Shown here: one piece after another, positions 56,285-64,000 of the stretch
Position numbering within the stretch: the first letter of the stretch is position 1
Layout of the letters: the number at the start of each line of letters is the position of its first letter
DNA from: Microbacteriaceae bacterium VKM Ac-2855
GTDB lineage: Bacteria; Actinomycetota; Actinomycetes; Actinomycetales; Microbacteriaceae
Direction: 5' to 3'
Length of the DNA: 64,000 bases
Assembly (NCBI GenBank): GCA_013204985.1
Contig: JABMLG010000008.1
Coordinates: forward strand, 124,001 to 188,000
The notes under the pieces: model-generated
The model's input: only the letters and a program-made list of their open reading frames with translations
Told to the model about the DNA's origin: nothing
The model's database searches: none
Position numbers and translations under genes: made by a program

Positions 56285-57259
56285 ATGCAGTACCGCACCT
56301 TCGGGCGCACCGGCTGGCAGGTCAGCGAGATCTCCTACGGCGCCTGGCAGCTCGGCGGCCAATGGGGGACCGTCGACGACGAGGAGTCGATCGGCACGCT
56401 GCTCGAGGCCTACGGCCAGGGCATCAATTTCGTCGACACCGCTGAGCTCTACGGCGCCGGGCACAGCGAGAAGGTCGTCGGCGAGTCGCTGCGCCGCTGG
56501 GACGGCGACAAGATCTACGTCGCCACGAAGATCCAGCCGACCGTCTGGCCCAGCGCCGACGAGGACGACCCGCTGATGAGCGGTCGCTACCCCGAGTGGC
56601 ACCTGCGTCGCGGGGTGGAACTCGCCCTCGAGCGCCTCGGCGTCGAGCGCCTCGACCTGCTGCAGCTACATGGCTGGTTCAGCGACGGTGTGAATGAACT
56701 CGACTGGCTCGAGACGTTGAACGCCTTGCGCGTAGAGGGCAAGATCGACAAGATCGGCGTCTCCATCCGCGACTACCGGCCGGAAGAGGGCGTCGACATC
56801 GCCGCGCTCGGCCTGGTCGACTCCATCCAGGTCATCTTCAACATGTTCGAACAGCGCCCCGTCGATGCCCTCTTCCCGGCCAGCGCGAGCACGAACACCG
56901 CGATCATCGACCGGGTCGCCTTCGACTCCGGCGCCCTGAGCGGCATGTGGACGCAGGCGACGTATGACGGTTGGGAGGACGGCTCGCAGCAGAAAGAGAT
57001 GTTCCGCGGCGAGCGCTTCACCGAGACGCTCGCCCGCGTCGAGGCGCTCAAGACGATCTGCGCGCCCTACTACCCGACGCTGGCCGAGGCCGCAGTGCGC
57101 TACGTGCTCTCCTCGCCCGAGGTGTCGACAGTGATCGCCGGGATGAGCAGCCGACGCAACGTCGGCCGCAACGTGTCGTACTCGGACGGCCAGGCGTTCC
57201 CGGAGGAGTTGCGCGCCCAGCTGGCCGAGCACAACTGGCCCCGGAACTACTACAAATGA
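56285..57259 (+). CDS. Aldo/keto reductase of the P450 cluster
   Basis: 324 residues. Asp and Tyr in FVDTAELYGAG, Lys in VATKIQP, His in LQLHGWF. The AKR11/12-like layout with STVIAGMSSRRNVGRN in the cofactor region. NADP-dependent; in a P450 cluster it may oxidise or reduce the released alcohol/aldehyde. Stop overlaps the next ATG (ATGA). Confidence 0.92.
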   Translation: MQYRTFGRTGWQVSEISYGAWQLGGQWGTVDDEESIGTLLEAYGQGINFVDTAELYGAGHSEKVVGESLRRWDGDKIYVATKIQPTVWPSADEDDPLMSGRYPEWHLRRGVELALERLGVERLDLLQLHGWFSDGVNELDWLETLNALRVEGKIDKIGVSIRDYRPEEGVDIAALGLVDSIQVIFNMFEQRPVDALFPASASTNTAIIDRVAFDSGALSGMWTQATYDGWEDGSQQKEMFRGERFTETLARVEALKTICAPYYPTLAEAAVRYVLSSPEVSTVIAGMSSRRNVGRNVSYSDGQAFPEELRAQLAEHNWPRNYYK

Positions 57260-57987
57260 GCTCGTCCGCTGCCGTGCCCGTGCGTGTCGAGTACCTGGCG
57301 CCGGCACAGCTCGATGCGGCGATCGCAGCGGTGCCGGTGGCGTATCTGCCGCTGGGCAGCCTGGAGTTCCACGGCCCGCACCTTCCGATCGGACTCGACA
57401 CCCTGAACGCGCACGGCGTCTGCGTCGCGGCGGCGGAGGCCTACGGCGGCATCGTGCTGCCGCCGGTCTACCAGGGTCTCGGCGGAGGCCACTCCGACTA
57501 CCCGTGGACGATCATGATGGCCGACGCCGGCGGCATCCGCTCGCACCTCGAGCAGACCTTCGCGAAGCTGGAGGAGTTCGGCGTGCGGCTGGCGGTGCTG
57601 TTCACCGGCCATTTCGCGGAGGAGCAGCTCGCGATGATCGACGAGATCGCGGCGAGCTGGAATACGGCGCAGCGCCGACTGGCTGTGCTGGCGACAGGCG
57701 TCGACCGCAGCGATGCCTCGATCCGTCCCGACCACGCCGGAGTGTTCGAGTCGACCCTGCTCGCCGCATTCGAGCCCCGGCTCGTGCACCTCGACCTACT
57801 ACCGGATGCGGGCGGATTCCCCGATCCGGGCGGCGATCCGATGGGAGCGCAGAGGCACGACCCTGCGCATCCGCTGTGGGGCGTCTTCGGTCCCGACCCG
57901 CGCGGTGCCGATCTGAGCCGGGCCGGTGAACTCCGCGATGCCCTGGTGGCGTGGCTGGGTGCCGAGGTCGCCCTTCGGCTCGGATGA
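57256..57987 (+). CDS. Creatininase-family amidohydrolase
   Basis: 243 residues from the coupled ATG 57256. The metal-site motif LGSLEFHGPHLPIGLDT (Glu, His, Asp) is intact. The second motif, normally NGHGGN, reads TGHFAEEQ, keeping His but losing the Asn/Gly pair, so the substrate is probably not creatinine. Family members hydrolyse amides or lactam/lactone-like rings; a lactone in the pathway is possible. Coupled at both ends. Confidence 0.85.
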   Translation: MSSSAAVPVRVEYLAPAQLDAAIAAVPVAYLPLGSLEFHGPHLPIGLDTLNAHGVCVAAAEAYGGIVLPPVYQGLGGGHSDYPWTIMMADAGGIRSHLEQTFAKLEEFGVRLAVLFTGHFAEEQLAMIDEIAASWNTAQRRLAVLATGVDRSDASIRPDHAGVFESTLLAAFEPRLVHLDLLPDAGGFPDPGGDPMGAQRHDPAHPLWGVFGPDPRGADLSRAGELRDALVAWLGAEVALRLG

Positions 57988-58970
57988 CCTTCGCCCGTTC
58001 GCTGGTCGCGCTCGGCCCCGCCGAGAACGACCGCACCTCCGCGCTGCGCGTCGGCCTCGGGGTGGCCGTGCCGGCGCTGCTGCTGTTCGTCACCGGCCAC
58101 CCGGAGCTGACGGTCTACGCCGTGTTCGGCGCGTTCACGGGCATGTACGGCCGCAACGAGCCGCATCGTCTGCGGCACCAACTCCGCGCGGCGATCCTGC
58201 TCATGGCCGGCGTCGCTCTCGGGGTCGGTTCGGCTCGGCTCGGCGTGACGTCCTGGCCGCTGGTATTGCTCGAGTGCGCGTTCGCCGCTGTCGGCTCCGT
58301 CTTCGCGGACCGGGCCGGCCTCCGCCCCGCTGGCCCGTTCTTCGGCCTCTTCGCGCTCGGGGCGTGCGCCTCCATCCCGCCCCTCGTCGCACCGGGCCTG
58401 GCCGTCGCGGTGGCGGGAGGCTCCGCGGCTCTCGGACTGATCCTCGGAGCGGTGGGACGACCTCGGGAATCGTTGCTACCGGAGTCCACCAGGGTGTCGT
58501 GGCGGCGCGCCCTCGCCTACCTCGCGGCCGTGGGGGTCGCGGGGGCCCTGAGCACCGGGCTGGGTCTCGGTCACCCGATCTGGGCGATGGCCGCCGCCGC
58601 CGTACCGCTGGCCGTCACGGGCACGGCCAATCGGATGCGTCGCGGGGCGCACCGCATCCTGGGCACCCTGGTCGGGCTGGGTGTGACGGCGCTCATCCTC
58701 GTGCCGTTCGGCCCGCCCGCGCCGGTGATCCTGGTCCTGCTGGTGATCGCCCTGCAGTTTCCGACCGAACTCTTCATGACCCGCAACTACGGCCTCGCGC
58801 TCGTCTTCTTCACCCCGCTCATCCTGCTGATGACCCAGCTCGCGCACCCGATCGATTCGACAGCGCTCATCGTCGACCGCGCTCTGCAGACCGCGCTCGG
58901 TGCGTTCGTCGGCGTCGTCGTCGTTGCCGCCGGATCGTGGCCCTCGCGATGCCTCGGACGCCGGTCGTGA
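57984..58970 (+). CDS. FUSC-family (aromatic acid exporter-like) membrane protein
   Basis: 328 residues from ATG 57984, overlapping the previous stop (ATGA). About ten hydrophobic spans in two blocks, with GMYGRNEPHRLRHQLRAA between spans as in FUSC/YccC proteins, and HRILGTLVGLGVTAL in the second block. Cytoplasmic-membrane exporter, possibly of a toxic side product. Function in this cluster unknown. Confidence 0.85.
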   Translation: MTFARSLVALGPAENDRTSALRVGLGVAVPALLLFVTGHPELTVYAVFGAFTGMYGRNEPHRLRHQLRAAILLMAGVALGVGSARLGVTSWPLVLLECAFAAVGSVFADRAGLRPAGPFFGLFALGACASIPPLVAPGLAVAVAGGSAALGLILGAVGRPRESLLPESTRVSWRRALAYLAAVGVAGALSTGLGLGHPIWAMAAAAVPLAVTGTANRMRRGAHRILGTLVGLGVTALILVPFGPPAPVILVLLVIALQFPTELFMTRNYGLALVFFTPLILLMTQLAHPIDSTALIVDRALQTALGAFVGVVVVAAGSWPSRCLGRRS

Positions 58971-58990
58971 CCGTGCAGCAGAATGGACCC

Positions 58991-59737
58991 GTGGCACCGT
59001 TCGTCGTCGAGCATGATTCCGCCCTCACCGCGTGGGGGCAGGTGCATCGCGACCTACGCCGACGGATCGATGCCGGGGAGTTCGCGCCCGGCCGGAAGAT
59101 CCCGACCGAGGTCGAGCTGATCGACGAGTACGAGGTCAGCCGTATCACCGTGCGGCGGGCGACTCAGGCGCTCGCCGCGGACGGCTACGTCACCAGCCGC
59201 CGGGGGTCCGGAACATACGTCACCGACCGGCGGGACGTGCGCTGCGATCTGGACCTGACACGCCCCTGGCGGGAGCAGATCGTCTCGACCGGACACGAAG
59301 CCGTTTCGAAGCTCCTCGAATCCCGTGCCGACGCGACGGTTCCCGAGGACGTCGCCCGGCACTTCTTCCGCGGCGCCCGGGCGCGCCCGGTCACCTTCGG
59401 GCGGCACGTGCAGACGGTCGACGGCGTGCCGATCGCGGTCACCGAATCCTGGTACTCCGAGGTCACTGGGCCCGAACTGCACCCGGTCGACCCGGACGCG
59501 CCCCTCGTCCGCGCGCGTGGTTTCGTCGAGGTGGGCTCCGCCAGTGCCGCGCAAGCAGAACTCCTGCGGTCTTTTCTCGACATCCCGCTCATCGTCGTGA
59601 CCACGCGCAGCAGCCTGGCGGCGACGGGAGAGACGATCGAGCTCGCCCGCACGTCCTGGCTCGGTAGTCGGGTGCGGCTCGTCTATGACAGGGAACTCAC
59701 GATCGGACAGATCGACATGACGCAGTTCCTCGCCTGA
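58991..59737 (+). CDS. GntR-family (HutC-type) regulator, paralogue of the iol regulator
   Basis: 248 residues from GTG 58991 (other GTGs at 58968/58974 are possible). Starts VAPFVVEHDSALTAWGQVH, like the regulator at 48662-49486, and shares the winged helix (EYEVSRITVRRATQALAADGYVTSRRGSGTYV) and UTRA core (GRHVQTVDGVPIAVTESWYS; RSFLDIPLIVVTT). Last gene of the P450 operon and upstream of the ABC importer. Best candidate to bind the ATTGGT-N12-ACCAAT dyads on both sides. Confidence 0.9.
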   Translation: MAPFVVEHDSALTAWGQVHRDLRRRIDAGEFAPGRKIPTEVELIDEYEVSRITVRRATQALAADGYVTSRRGSGTYVTDRRDVRCDLDLTRPWREQIVSTGHEAVSKLLESRADATVPEDVARHFFRGARARPVTFGRHVQTVDGVPIAVTESWYSEVTGPELHPVDPDAPLVRARGFVEVGSASAAQAELLRSFLDIPLIVVTTRSSLAATGETIELARTSWLGSRVRLVYDRELTIGQIDMTQFLA

Positions 59738-59781
59738 TCGGTGCGGAACGCGGCCGGGGTCGCCGCTCCGATATCTCCTGG

Positions 59782-59805
59782 ATTGGTCATGTTTCTATTA
59801 CCAAT
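59782..59805. promoter_or_regulatory. ATTGGT-N12-ACCAAT dyad upstream of ABC importer
   Basis: Same 24-base length and same left half ATTGGTCATG as the dyad at 54451-54474. Lies about 90 bases upstream of the predicted -35 of the importer operon. Confidence 0.65.
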
Positions 59806-59875
59806 AGCGCGACAGAGGTAATGCATTCATAACCACTCGGGCTATTCGGCGACATATTTATCACACCGGGATAAC

Positions 59876-59921
59876 AATGTCCGGACATTACATTGACCTT
59901 TTGGTAGCTGTACGCATAGTT
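59876..59921 (+). promoter_or_regulatory. Palindrome and promoter of the ABC importer operon
   Basis: AATGTCCGGACATT (59876-59889) is a perfect palindrome ending three bases before TTGACC (-35, 59893-59898); ATAGTT (-10, 59916-59921) follows after 17 bases. The palindrome fits the TGT-N4-ACA form of the iol operators. Confidence 0.6.
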
Positions 59922-59992
59922 TGTGCCCTGGCAACGATGCCGCGGTTCATCGGAATAGTTTCGGATGGGCCCACCCGAAGGGACACAACGAA

Positions 59993-61018
59993 GTGAAGCT
60001 CTCGATCACGAAGCGGGCTCTGGGCGCAGTCGCGCTCGCAGCTACCTCCGCTCTCCTCCTCGCCGCTTGCAGCAGCGACGCATCCTCCGAGTCCGGCTCG
60101 GGGCTCACCGACGGTTTCGGTAGTCGGAACGAGAACCGCAACGCCTACTTCCTCACCTACTACAACCCGGCCAGCGACACCTTCTGGGCTCAGATCCAGA
60201 AGGGCGCGGAGGACGCCGCGCAGCTCGGCGGACTGACGATGACGTCTCAGACGGCCGACGGCGACCCGGACAAGATGGTCGACCTCGTGAACACGGCGAT
60301 CGCCACCAAGCCCTCCGTGATCTACATGCCCTTCAACGAAGGGGAGAAGTGGGTGGGGGTCGCCTGCGACGCGCACGACGCGGGCATCGAGGTCGTCTCC
60401 TACAACGTTCCGGCCCCCGAATCCGCCGGCGACTGCGTCTCGGGCTTCGTCGGTCAGGACTTCCGCGAAGTCGGCACCATCGTCGGTAAGGCGATGCTCG
60501 ATCAGATCGACCTCAAGGACGGTGACGAGGTGCTGTTCGCGGCCGAGGAGCCCGACCAGAACTACGCGATCGAGCGCGGCGGCGGAGTGCAGGACGCCAT
60601 CGACGCCGCCGGGATCGACGTCACCGGCGAGTTCCTGCGCACCACCGCGACCGACGCCGACGCGCTCGACGCGATGACGACCTGGATCACGGCGCACCCC
60701 GACGCCAAAGCGATCGTGCCGCTCGGCGGAGTCCCGCACCGCAACGCGGTCGCGGCGGAAGACGCTGCCGGCTCCACCATCCCCATCATCGGCTTCGACA
60801 CCTCGGCGCAGGTCGTCGACGGCATCAAGGCCGGCCGCATCCTCGCCACCGCCGACCAGCAGGGCTACGTGCAGGGCTTCCAGTCGGTGACCCAGGGCGT
60901 GCTCTACATCGATTTCGGCCTCTCGCCCGCCAACATCAACTCCGGCGGTCTCGGCTTGATCACCAAGGACAACGTCGACCTCCTCGAGGCCAAGGATCTG
61001 CAGGGCATCCGCTACTAG
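59993..61018 (+). CDS. Ribose-type ABC transporter substrate-binding lipoprotein
   Basis: 341 residues from GTG 59993 (AAGGGA upstream). Signal with KR, hydrophobic run and LLAAC lipobox. Periplasmic-binding-protein type 1 fold: TYYNPASDTFWAQIQKGAEDAA, MVDLVNTAIATKPSVIY, then IIGFDTSAQVVDGIKAGRI and ATADQQGYVQGFQSV, the hinge/ligand region of RbsB-like proteins. Likely ligand: a sugar or cyclitol. First gene of the importer operon. Confidence 0.92.
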   Translation: MKLSITKRALGAVALAATSALLLAACSSDASSESGSGLTDGFGSRNENRNAYFLTYYNPASDTFWAQIQKGAEDAAQLGGLTMTSQTADGDPDKMVDLVNTAIATKPSVIYMPFNEGEKWVGVACDAHDAGIEVVSYNVPAPESAGDCVSGFVGQDFREVGTIVGKAMLDQIDLKDGDEVLFAAEEPDQNYAIERGGGVQDAIDAAGIDVTGEFLRTTATDADALDAMTTWITAHPDAKAIVPLGGVPHRNAVAAEDAAGSTIPIIGFDTSAQVVDGIKAGRILATADQQGYVQGFQSVTQGVLYIDFGLSPANINSGGLGLITKDNVDLLEAKDLQGIRY

Positions 61019-61025
61019 CGGCCTC

Positions 61026-61092
61026 CGTCCGTTCGAATCGGACGTCCCTTCACACCGGCTCGGATGCGGGGCCGCACAGGTCCCGCATCCGA
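61026..61092 (+). terminator. Two hairpins between binding protein and permease genes
   Basis: CGTCCG-N7-CGGACG (61026-61044) and an 11-bp stem TCGGATGCGGG/CCCGCATCCGA (61060-61070/61082-61092). Probably attenuating, giving more binding protein than permease. Confidence 0.6.
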
Positions 61093-61138
61093 CGCCTCCC
61101 TTCTTCCCCCTGCTCCGCCACCAGAAAGGCGAGTACCC

Positions 61139-62242
61139 GTGTCTTCATCGGTGAAACCACCTGTCAACTCCAAGCCCGTTATGGTCGCCCCGCTCGCGAC
61201 GCAAGGCATCCACCAGCCCGCCCCGACCGGCCGCCGCCTCAGCGACAACGTCGCCGTCACCCCGATGGAACGCCTCCGCGAGAACTTCCGATACACGCGC
61301 GGTCGCGGCGCCCTCGAGATCGGCGTCATCACCGCCGTCGTGTTCATCGCCTTCTGCATCGCGAGCCTCGTCGCCCCGACGAGCTTCCCGTTCCTCTCGC
61401 CCAGCAACCTCTCCGGTGTGATCTCGCAATCCATCCCGGTGTACGCGATCCTGTCGATCGGTGCCGGGATCCTGATGATCACGGACGAGTTCGACCTCTC
61501 GCTCGGCGCCAACATCGGCTTCTCCGGCATCGTCTTCATCCGCGTCACCGAATCGGCGGGCTGGCCGGTCGGCGCTCTGGTGGGCATCGCCGCCGCGGTC
61601 AGCATCGCCCTGATCAACGGCATCGTCGTCATCGCGACGAAGATCCCCTCGTTCATCGCGACCCTGGGCCTGGGCTTCTTCTGGCTCGGCGCGAGCTTCT
61701 TCGTCAACGGCACGGCGCCCGCGGTCCTCCGCGCGGATGAAGGACTCAAGCTGATCTTCGCCGGCGACTTCGGACTCTTCCGCTCGCAGCTGATCTGGAT
61801 GCTGATCATCGGCGTCGCAGCGTGGGTGTTCCTGCACCGCCACAAGACCGGCAACCACCTCTTCGCGGTCGGCGGCAACGCGGCGGCTGCGAAGGCCATC
61901 TCGATCAATCCCGTCAAGGTCAAGCTGCTCGCCTTCGGCATCCTCGGCCTCATGGTCGGCATCGCCGCGGTGCTGATCTCGGTCCGCACCAACGCCATGC
62001 AGCCCGGGACCACACAGGACTACACGCTGATGGCGATCGCCGGCGCCGTCGTCGGCGGCTGCTCGCTCAACGGAGGCCGCGGATCCATCACCGGCATGAT
62101 CGTGGGCGCCGCCCTCATCCAGCTCATCCAGAACGGCCTCATCCTCGCGAAGGCTCCCGGCTTCTACGTGCAGCTCTTCGTGGGCCTGCTCATCGTCGTC
62201 GCCGCCGTCTTCAACAAGGTGTTCGAAGGGAAAGCATCATGA
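61139..62242 (+). CDS. Ribose-type ABC transporter permease
   Basis: 367 residues from GTG 61139 (AAAGGCGAG upstream). About ten hydrophobic helices with the RbsC/BPD_transp_2 features FDLSLGANIGFSGIVF (SVG-like motif), FIATLGLGFFWLG and GCSLNGGRGSITGMIVGA near the end. Unusually long, hydrophilic N-terminus (~55 residues). Forms the membrane channel of the importer. Confidence 0.92.
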   Translation: MSSSVKPPVNSKPVMVAPLATQGIHQPAPTGRRLSDNVAVTPMERLRENFRYTRGRGALEIGVITAVVFIAFCIASLVAPTSFPFLSPSNLSGVISQSIPVYAILSIGAGILMITDEFDLSLGANIGFSGIVFIRVTESAGWPVGALVGIAAAVSIALINGIVVIATKIPSFIATLGLGFFWLGASFFVNGTAPAVLRADEGLKLIFAGDFGLFRSQLIWMLIIGVAAWVFLHRHKTGNHLFAVGGNAAAAKAISINPVKVKLLAFGILGLMVGIAAVLISVRTNAMQPGTTQDYTLMAIAGAVVGGCSLNGGRGSITGMIVGAALIQLIQNGLILAKAPGFYVQLFVGLLIVVAAVFNKVFEGKAS

Positions 62243-63081
62243 CCGATTCGACGACCGCCGGCATCCTCACGGCTGCCGAGAACTCGGGGCGCATCGAGGA
62301 CTACCTCCTGCGTGTCGAGGGCATCACGAAGAAGTACGGCGCGAACACCGTGCTGAACGATGTCAACTTCGACATCGGCAAGAGCGAGGTGGTCGGTCTG
62401 CTCGGGGACAACGGTGCCGGCAAGTCGACCCTCGTGAAGATCATGTCGGGAGTGGTCCCGATGACCTCGGGCGCCTACTACTGGGACGGTTCGCTGCAGC
62501 CCAAGGTGGACCGTTCCGTCACGGAGACGCTGGGGGTCGAGACGATCTTCCAGGACTCGGCACTCGTGCCGACCATGTCGATCAGCCGCAACATCTTCAT
62601 GGGCCGCGAAGTGACCAACAGGCTGGGCTTCATGAAGATGCGTCAGATGGACGCGATCGCCACGAACATCCTCGACACGGTCGTCACCATCGAGGGCATC
62701 AAGAGTTCGCGTCAACTCGTCGCCTCGCTCTCCGGTGGCCAGGCGCAGGCGGTCGCGATCGCCCGCGCCGTGCACTTCAAACGCAGCCTGCTCATCCTCG
62801 ACGAGCCGACGTCGGCCCTGGCAGTGCGTGCGACGGAGGCTCTGCTCAGCTACCTGCGCCAGCTCAAGGGGGAGGGCGTCAGCTCCGTGCTGGTCACGCA
62901 CAACCTGCACCACGCCTACCAGGTCTGCGACCGGCACATCGTAATGAATCACGGTCGCAAGATCCTCGATGTCCGCCGCGAGGACACCTCCGTCGAGGAG
63001 CTCACCGCGGCCGTGGTCGAAGGGGCTGAGGGCGTGCGTCGCTTCCGCGAGGGGAAGTCGCTCACGCAGGCCGCGATCTGA
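62239..63081 (+). CDS. ABC transporter ATPase, single nucleotide-binding domain
   Basis: 280 residues; ATG overlaps the permease stop (ATGA). Walker A GDNGAGKST, signature SLSGGQAQAVAIARAV, Walker B LLILDEPTSAL, switch VTHN. RbsA-type ATPases are normally two fused domains of ~500 residues; this is one, as in FrcA-type systems, so it should act as a homodimer. The Q replacing R in the signature flank is minor. Confidence 0.92.
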   Translation: MTDSTTAGILTAAENSGRIEDYLLRVEGITKKYGANTVLNDVNFDIGKSEVVGLLGDNGAGKSTLVKIMSGVVPMTSGAYYWDGSLQPKVDRSVTETLGVETIFQDSALVPTMSISRNIFMGREVTNRLGFMKMRQMDAIATNILDTVVTIEGIKSSRQLVASLSGGQAQAVAIARAVHFKRSLLILDEPTSALAVRATEALLSYLRQLKGEGVSSVLVTHNLHHAYQVCDRHIVMNHGRKILDVRREDTSVEELTAAVVEGAEGVRRFREGKSLTQAAI

Positions 63082-63247
63082 TCCGACCACGCGGCGGTGA
63101 ACGGGGTGCTCGTCTCGGCGGGCGCCCCGTCTCGGCGTGCTCGGGTTCCGCGGCGCGCGGTGCGGTGACCGGGTAGTGTGCCGTGCCCCGTGTCGGCCCG
63201 GCAGCTCTCACTCGGCAGGATGAACCCCCGCTGACACCGCGCTTGAC

Positions 63248-63328
63248 ACAACTTCGGCTGAGAGCATTCGCCAGCGCCCATCAGCGCTGAGCCACGCTCT
63301 CAGCCGAAGTTGTGCAGCCACCGAGCGC
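63248..63328 (-). repeat. Palindromic repeat element, copy 2
   Basis: Perfect 17-base arms at 63248-63264 and 63297-63313 (CTCTCAGCCGAAGTTGT), inner stem CAGCGC/GCGCTG, then GCAGCCACCGAGCGC (63314-63328). Inverted relative to copy 1 at 23784-23863. It lies in the 484-base gap before the sigma factor gene, where nothing else is supportable. Confidence 0.85.
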
Positions 63329-63565
63329 AGCCGCTCGCTGTTTCGCGATGAAAGCAGCGGGATCAGCAGGCGAGATGTTCACTGTGGTTCAGCCGTCGGT
63401 CGTGGCGATGCAGGCGGTAGGTCGTAACCGCCGAACGGTGATCTCCGGCGTCGGCTTTGAGACGATTTCCCTCTGCTGCACGTGACTGAGTGGATGACAT
63501 CGTCGTCCGACCACCGAGCGAACGGAGATCGACGTGATGCACACGATCAGGCAGTGGACGCACGA

Positions 63566-64000
63566 GTGAGCGACATGGAGCTGCTCGCTCGTGTGCGGCG
63601 GGGCGATCGGGAGGGCCTGCGCGTGCTCTTCCGCCGGCATCTCCCCACCGTCTACGGGGCCGCTTTTGTTGTGACCAGGAGCAAGCCGGACGCCGAGGAG
63701 GCGGCTCAGGACGCGTTCTTCCTCCTCTGGCAGAAGCGCAGCGAGGTGAACATCGTCGGCGACTCGGTACTGCCCTGGCTGATCGTGACGGCGCGGTTCG
63801 AAGCGTTCAATCGACAACGCGCCGCGAGCAGGCGTCGGACGGTGCCGTTGATCGAAGACCTCGACACCGACGACTCCGACAGCCCGGAGACGATCGTCAT
63901 GGCGGCCGAGCTGCAGCGCCGCCTCACCGCCGTGATCGACGAGCTCGCTCCCCTCGATCGAGACCTCGTCACCTTGTGTCTGATCGAGGGCCTGAGTTAC
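63566..64000 (+). CDS. ECF RNA polymerase sigma factor, 3' part beyond right edge
   Basis: 145 codons visible. GTG 63566 or ATG 63575 could start it. Region 2: LFRRHLPTVYGAAFVVTRSKPDAEEAAQDAFFLLWQKR, with the AEEAAQDAFFLLW core typical of ECF sigma factors; region 4 begins at LTAVIDELAPLDRDLVTLCLIEGLSY and runs off the edge. An anti-sigma gene would be expected just beyond. A 10-codon frame (63537-63569) overlaps the start and may be a leader. Confidence 0.9.
   Translation, partial: MSDMELLARVRRGDREGLRVLFRRHLPTVYGAAFVVTRSKPDAEEAAQDAFFLLWQKRSEVNIVGDSVLPWLIVTARFEAFNRQRAASRRRTVPLIEDLDTDDSDSPETIVMAAELQRRLTAVIDELAPLDRDLVTLCLIEGLSY

Noticed and set aside
57256-57987. Mycofactocin MftE (also creatininase family)
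   Set aside because: No mftA, mftB or mftC radical-SAM genes nearby and the second metal motif differs.
63537-63569. Ten-codon frame before the sigma factor as a real peptide gene
   Set aside because: Too short and without a good ribosome site; kept only as a possible leader.

Overview
The window is high-GC DNA with strong G/C third-position bias, GTG/TTG starts, and many GntR-UTRA, MmyB-type and ECF regulators. This points to an actinobacterium, most likely of the Microbacteriaceae type. That placement is inferred from style and gene content, not from a marker gene. It reads as an accessory, catabolism-rich chromosomal region. No rRNA, tRNA or CRISPR array was seen.

Layout. 1-7.1 kb: a peptide-type ABC importer (ATPase cut by the left edge, substrate-binding lipoprotein), a GntR regulator coupled to a stand-alone UTRA-like protein, and two paralogous NtaA/SnaA/DszA-type flavin monooxygenases. 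7.2-23.6 kb: a redox island built from duplicated modules. It has two divergent SDR/MmyB pairs sharing a dyad operator, two near-identical MFS exporters, two aldo/keto reductases, an Old Yellow Enzyme with a TetR regulator, a Gfo/Idh oxidoreductase, a coenzyme F420-type NADP reductase and an epimerase. 23.9-27.1 kb: a folate-independent methionine synthase pair (core MetE plus DUF1852, MesD/MesX type) under a LysR regulator. 27.2-30.6 kb: transaldolase, thioesterase, GntR and tautomerase genes that share a short operator. 31.0-39.2 kb: a large secreted RHS/YD-repeat protein with two PA14 domains and one frameshift, a small membrane protein that may be its immunity protein, and two transposase remnants.

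39.4-51.5 kb: a complete myo-inositol catabolic cluster (iolC, aldolase, iolA, iolB, iolD, iolH-like; iolT; iolE-like, iolG, gntR). Its three transcription units each carry a TGT-N4-ACA dyad. 51.6-63.1 kb: a cytochrome P450 system lies directly beside it. It comprises an IolW-like dehydrogenase, flavodoxin and ferredoxin-NADP reductase on one strand, and P450, aldo/keto reductase, creatininase-family protein, FUSC membrane protein and GntR on the other, followed by a ribose-type ABC importer. The P450 promoter region and the importer promoter share an ATTGGT-N12-ACCAAT dyad. The right edge holds the start of an ECF sigma factor.

The main hypothesis is that the P450/flavodoxin/reductase set and the importer deliver a modified (for example O-methylated) cyclitol to the adjacent inositol pathway. 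This rests on gene neighbourhood and shared operators, not on direct evidence. A second notable object is an inverted, two-copy palindromic element (about 80 bp) at 23.8 and 63.3 kb.
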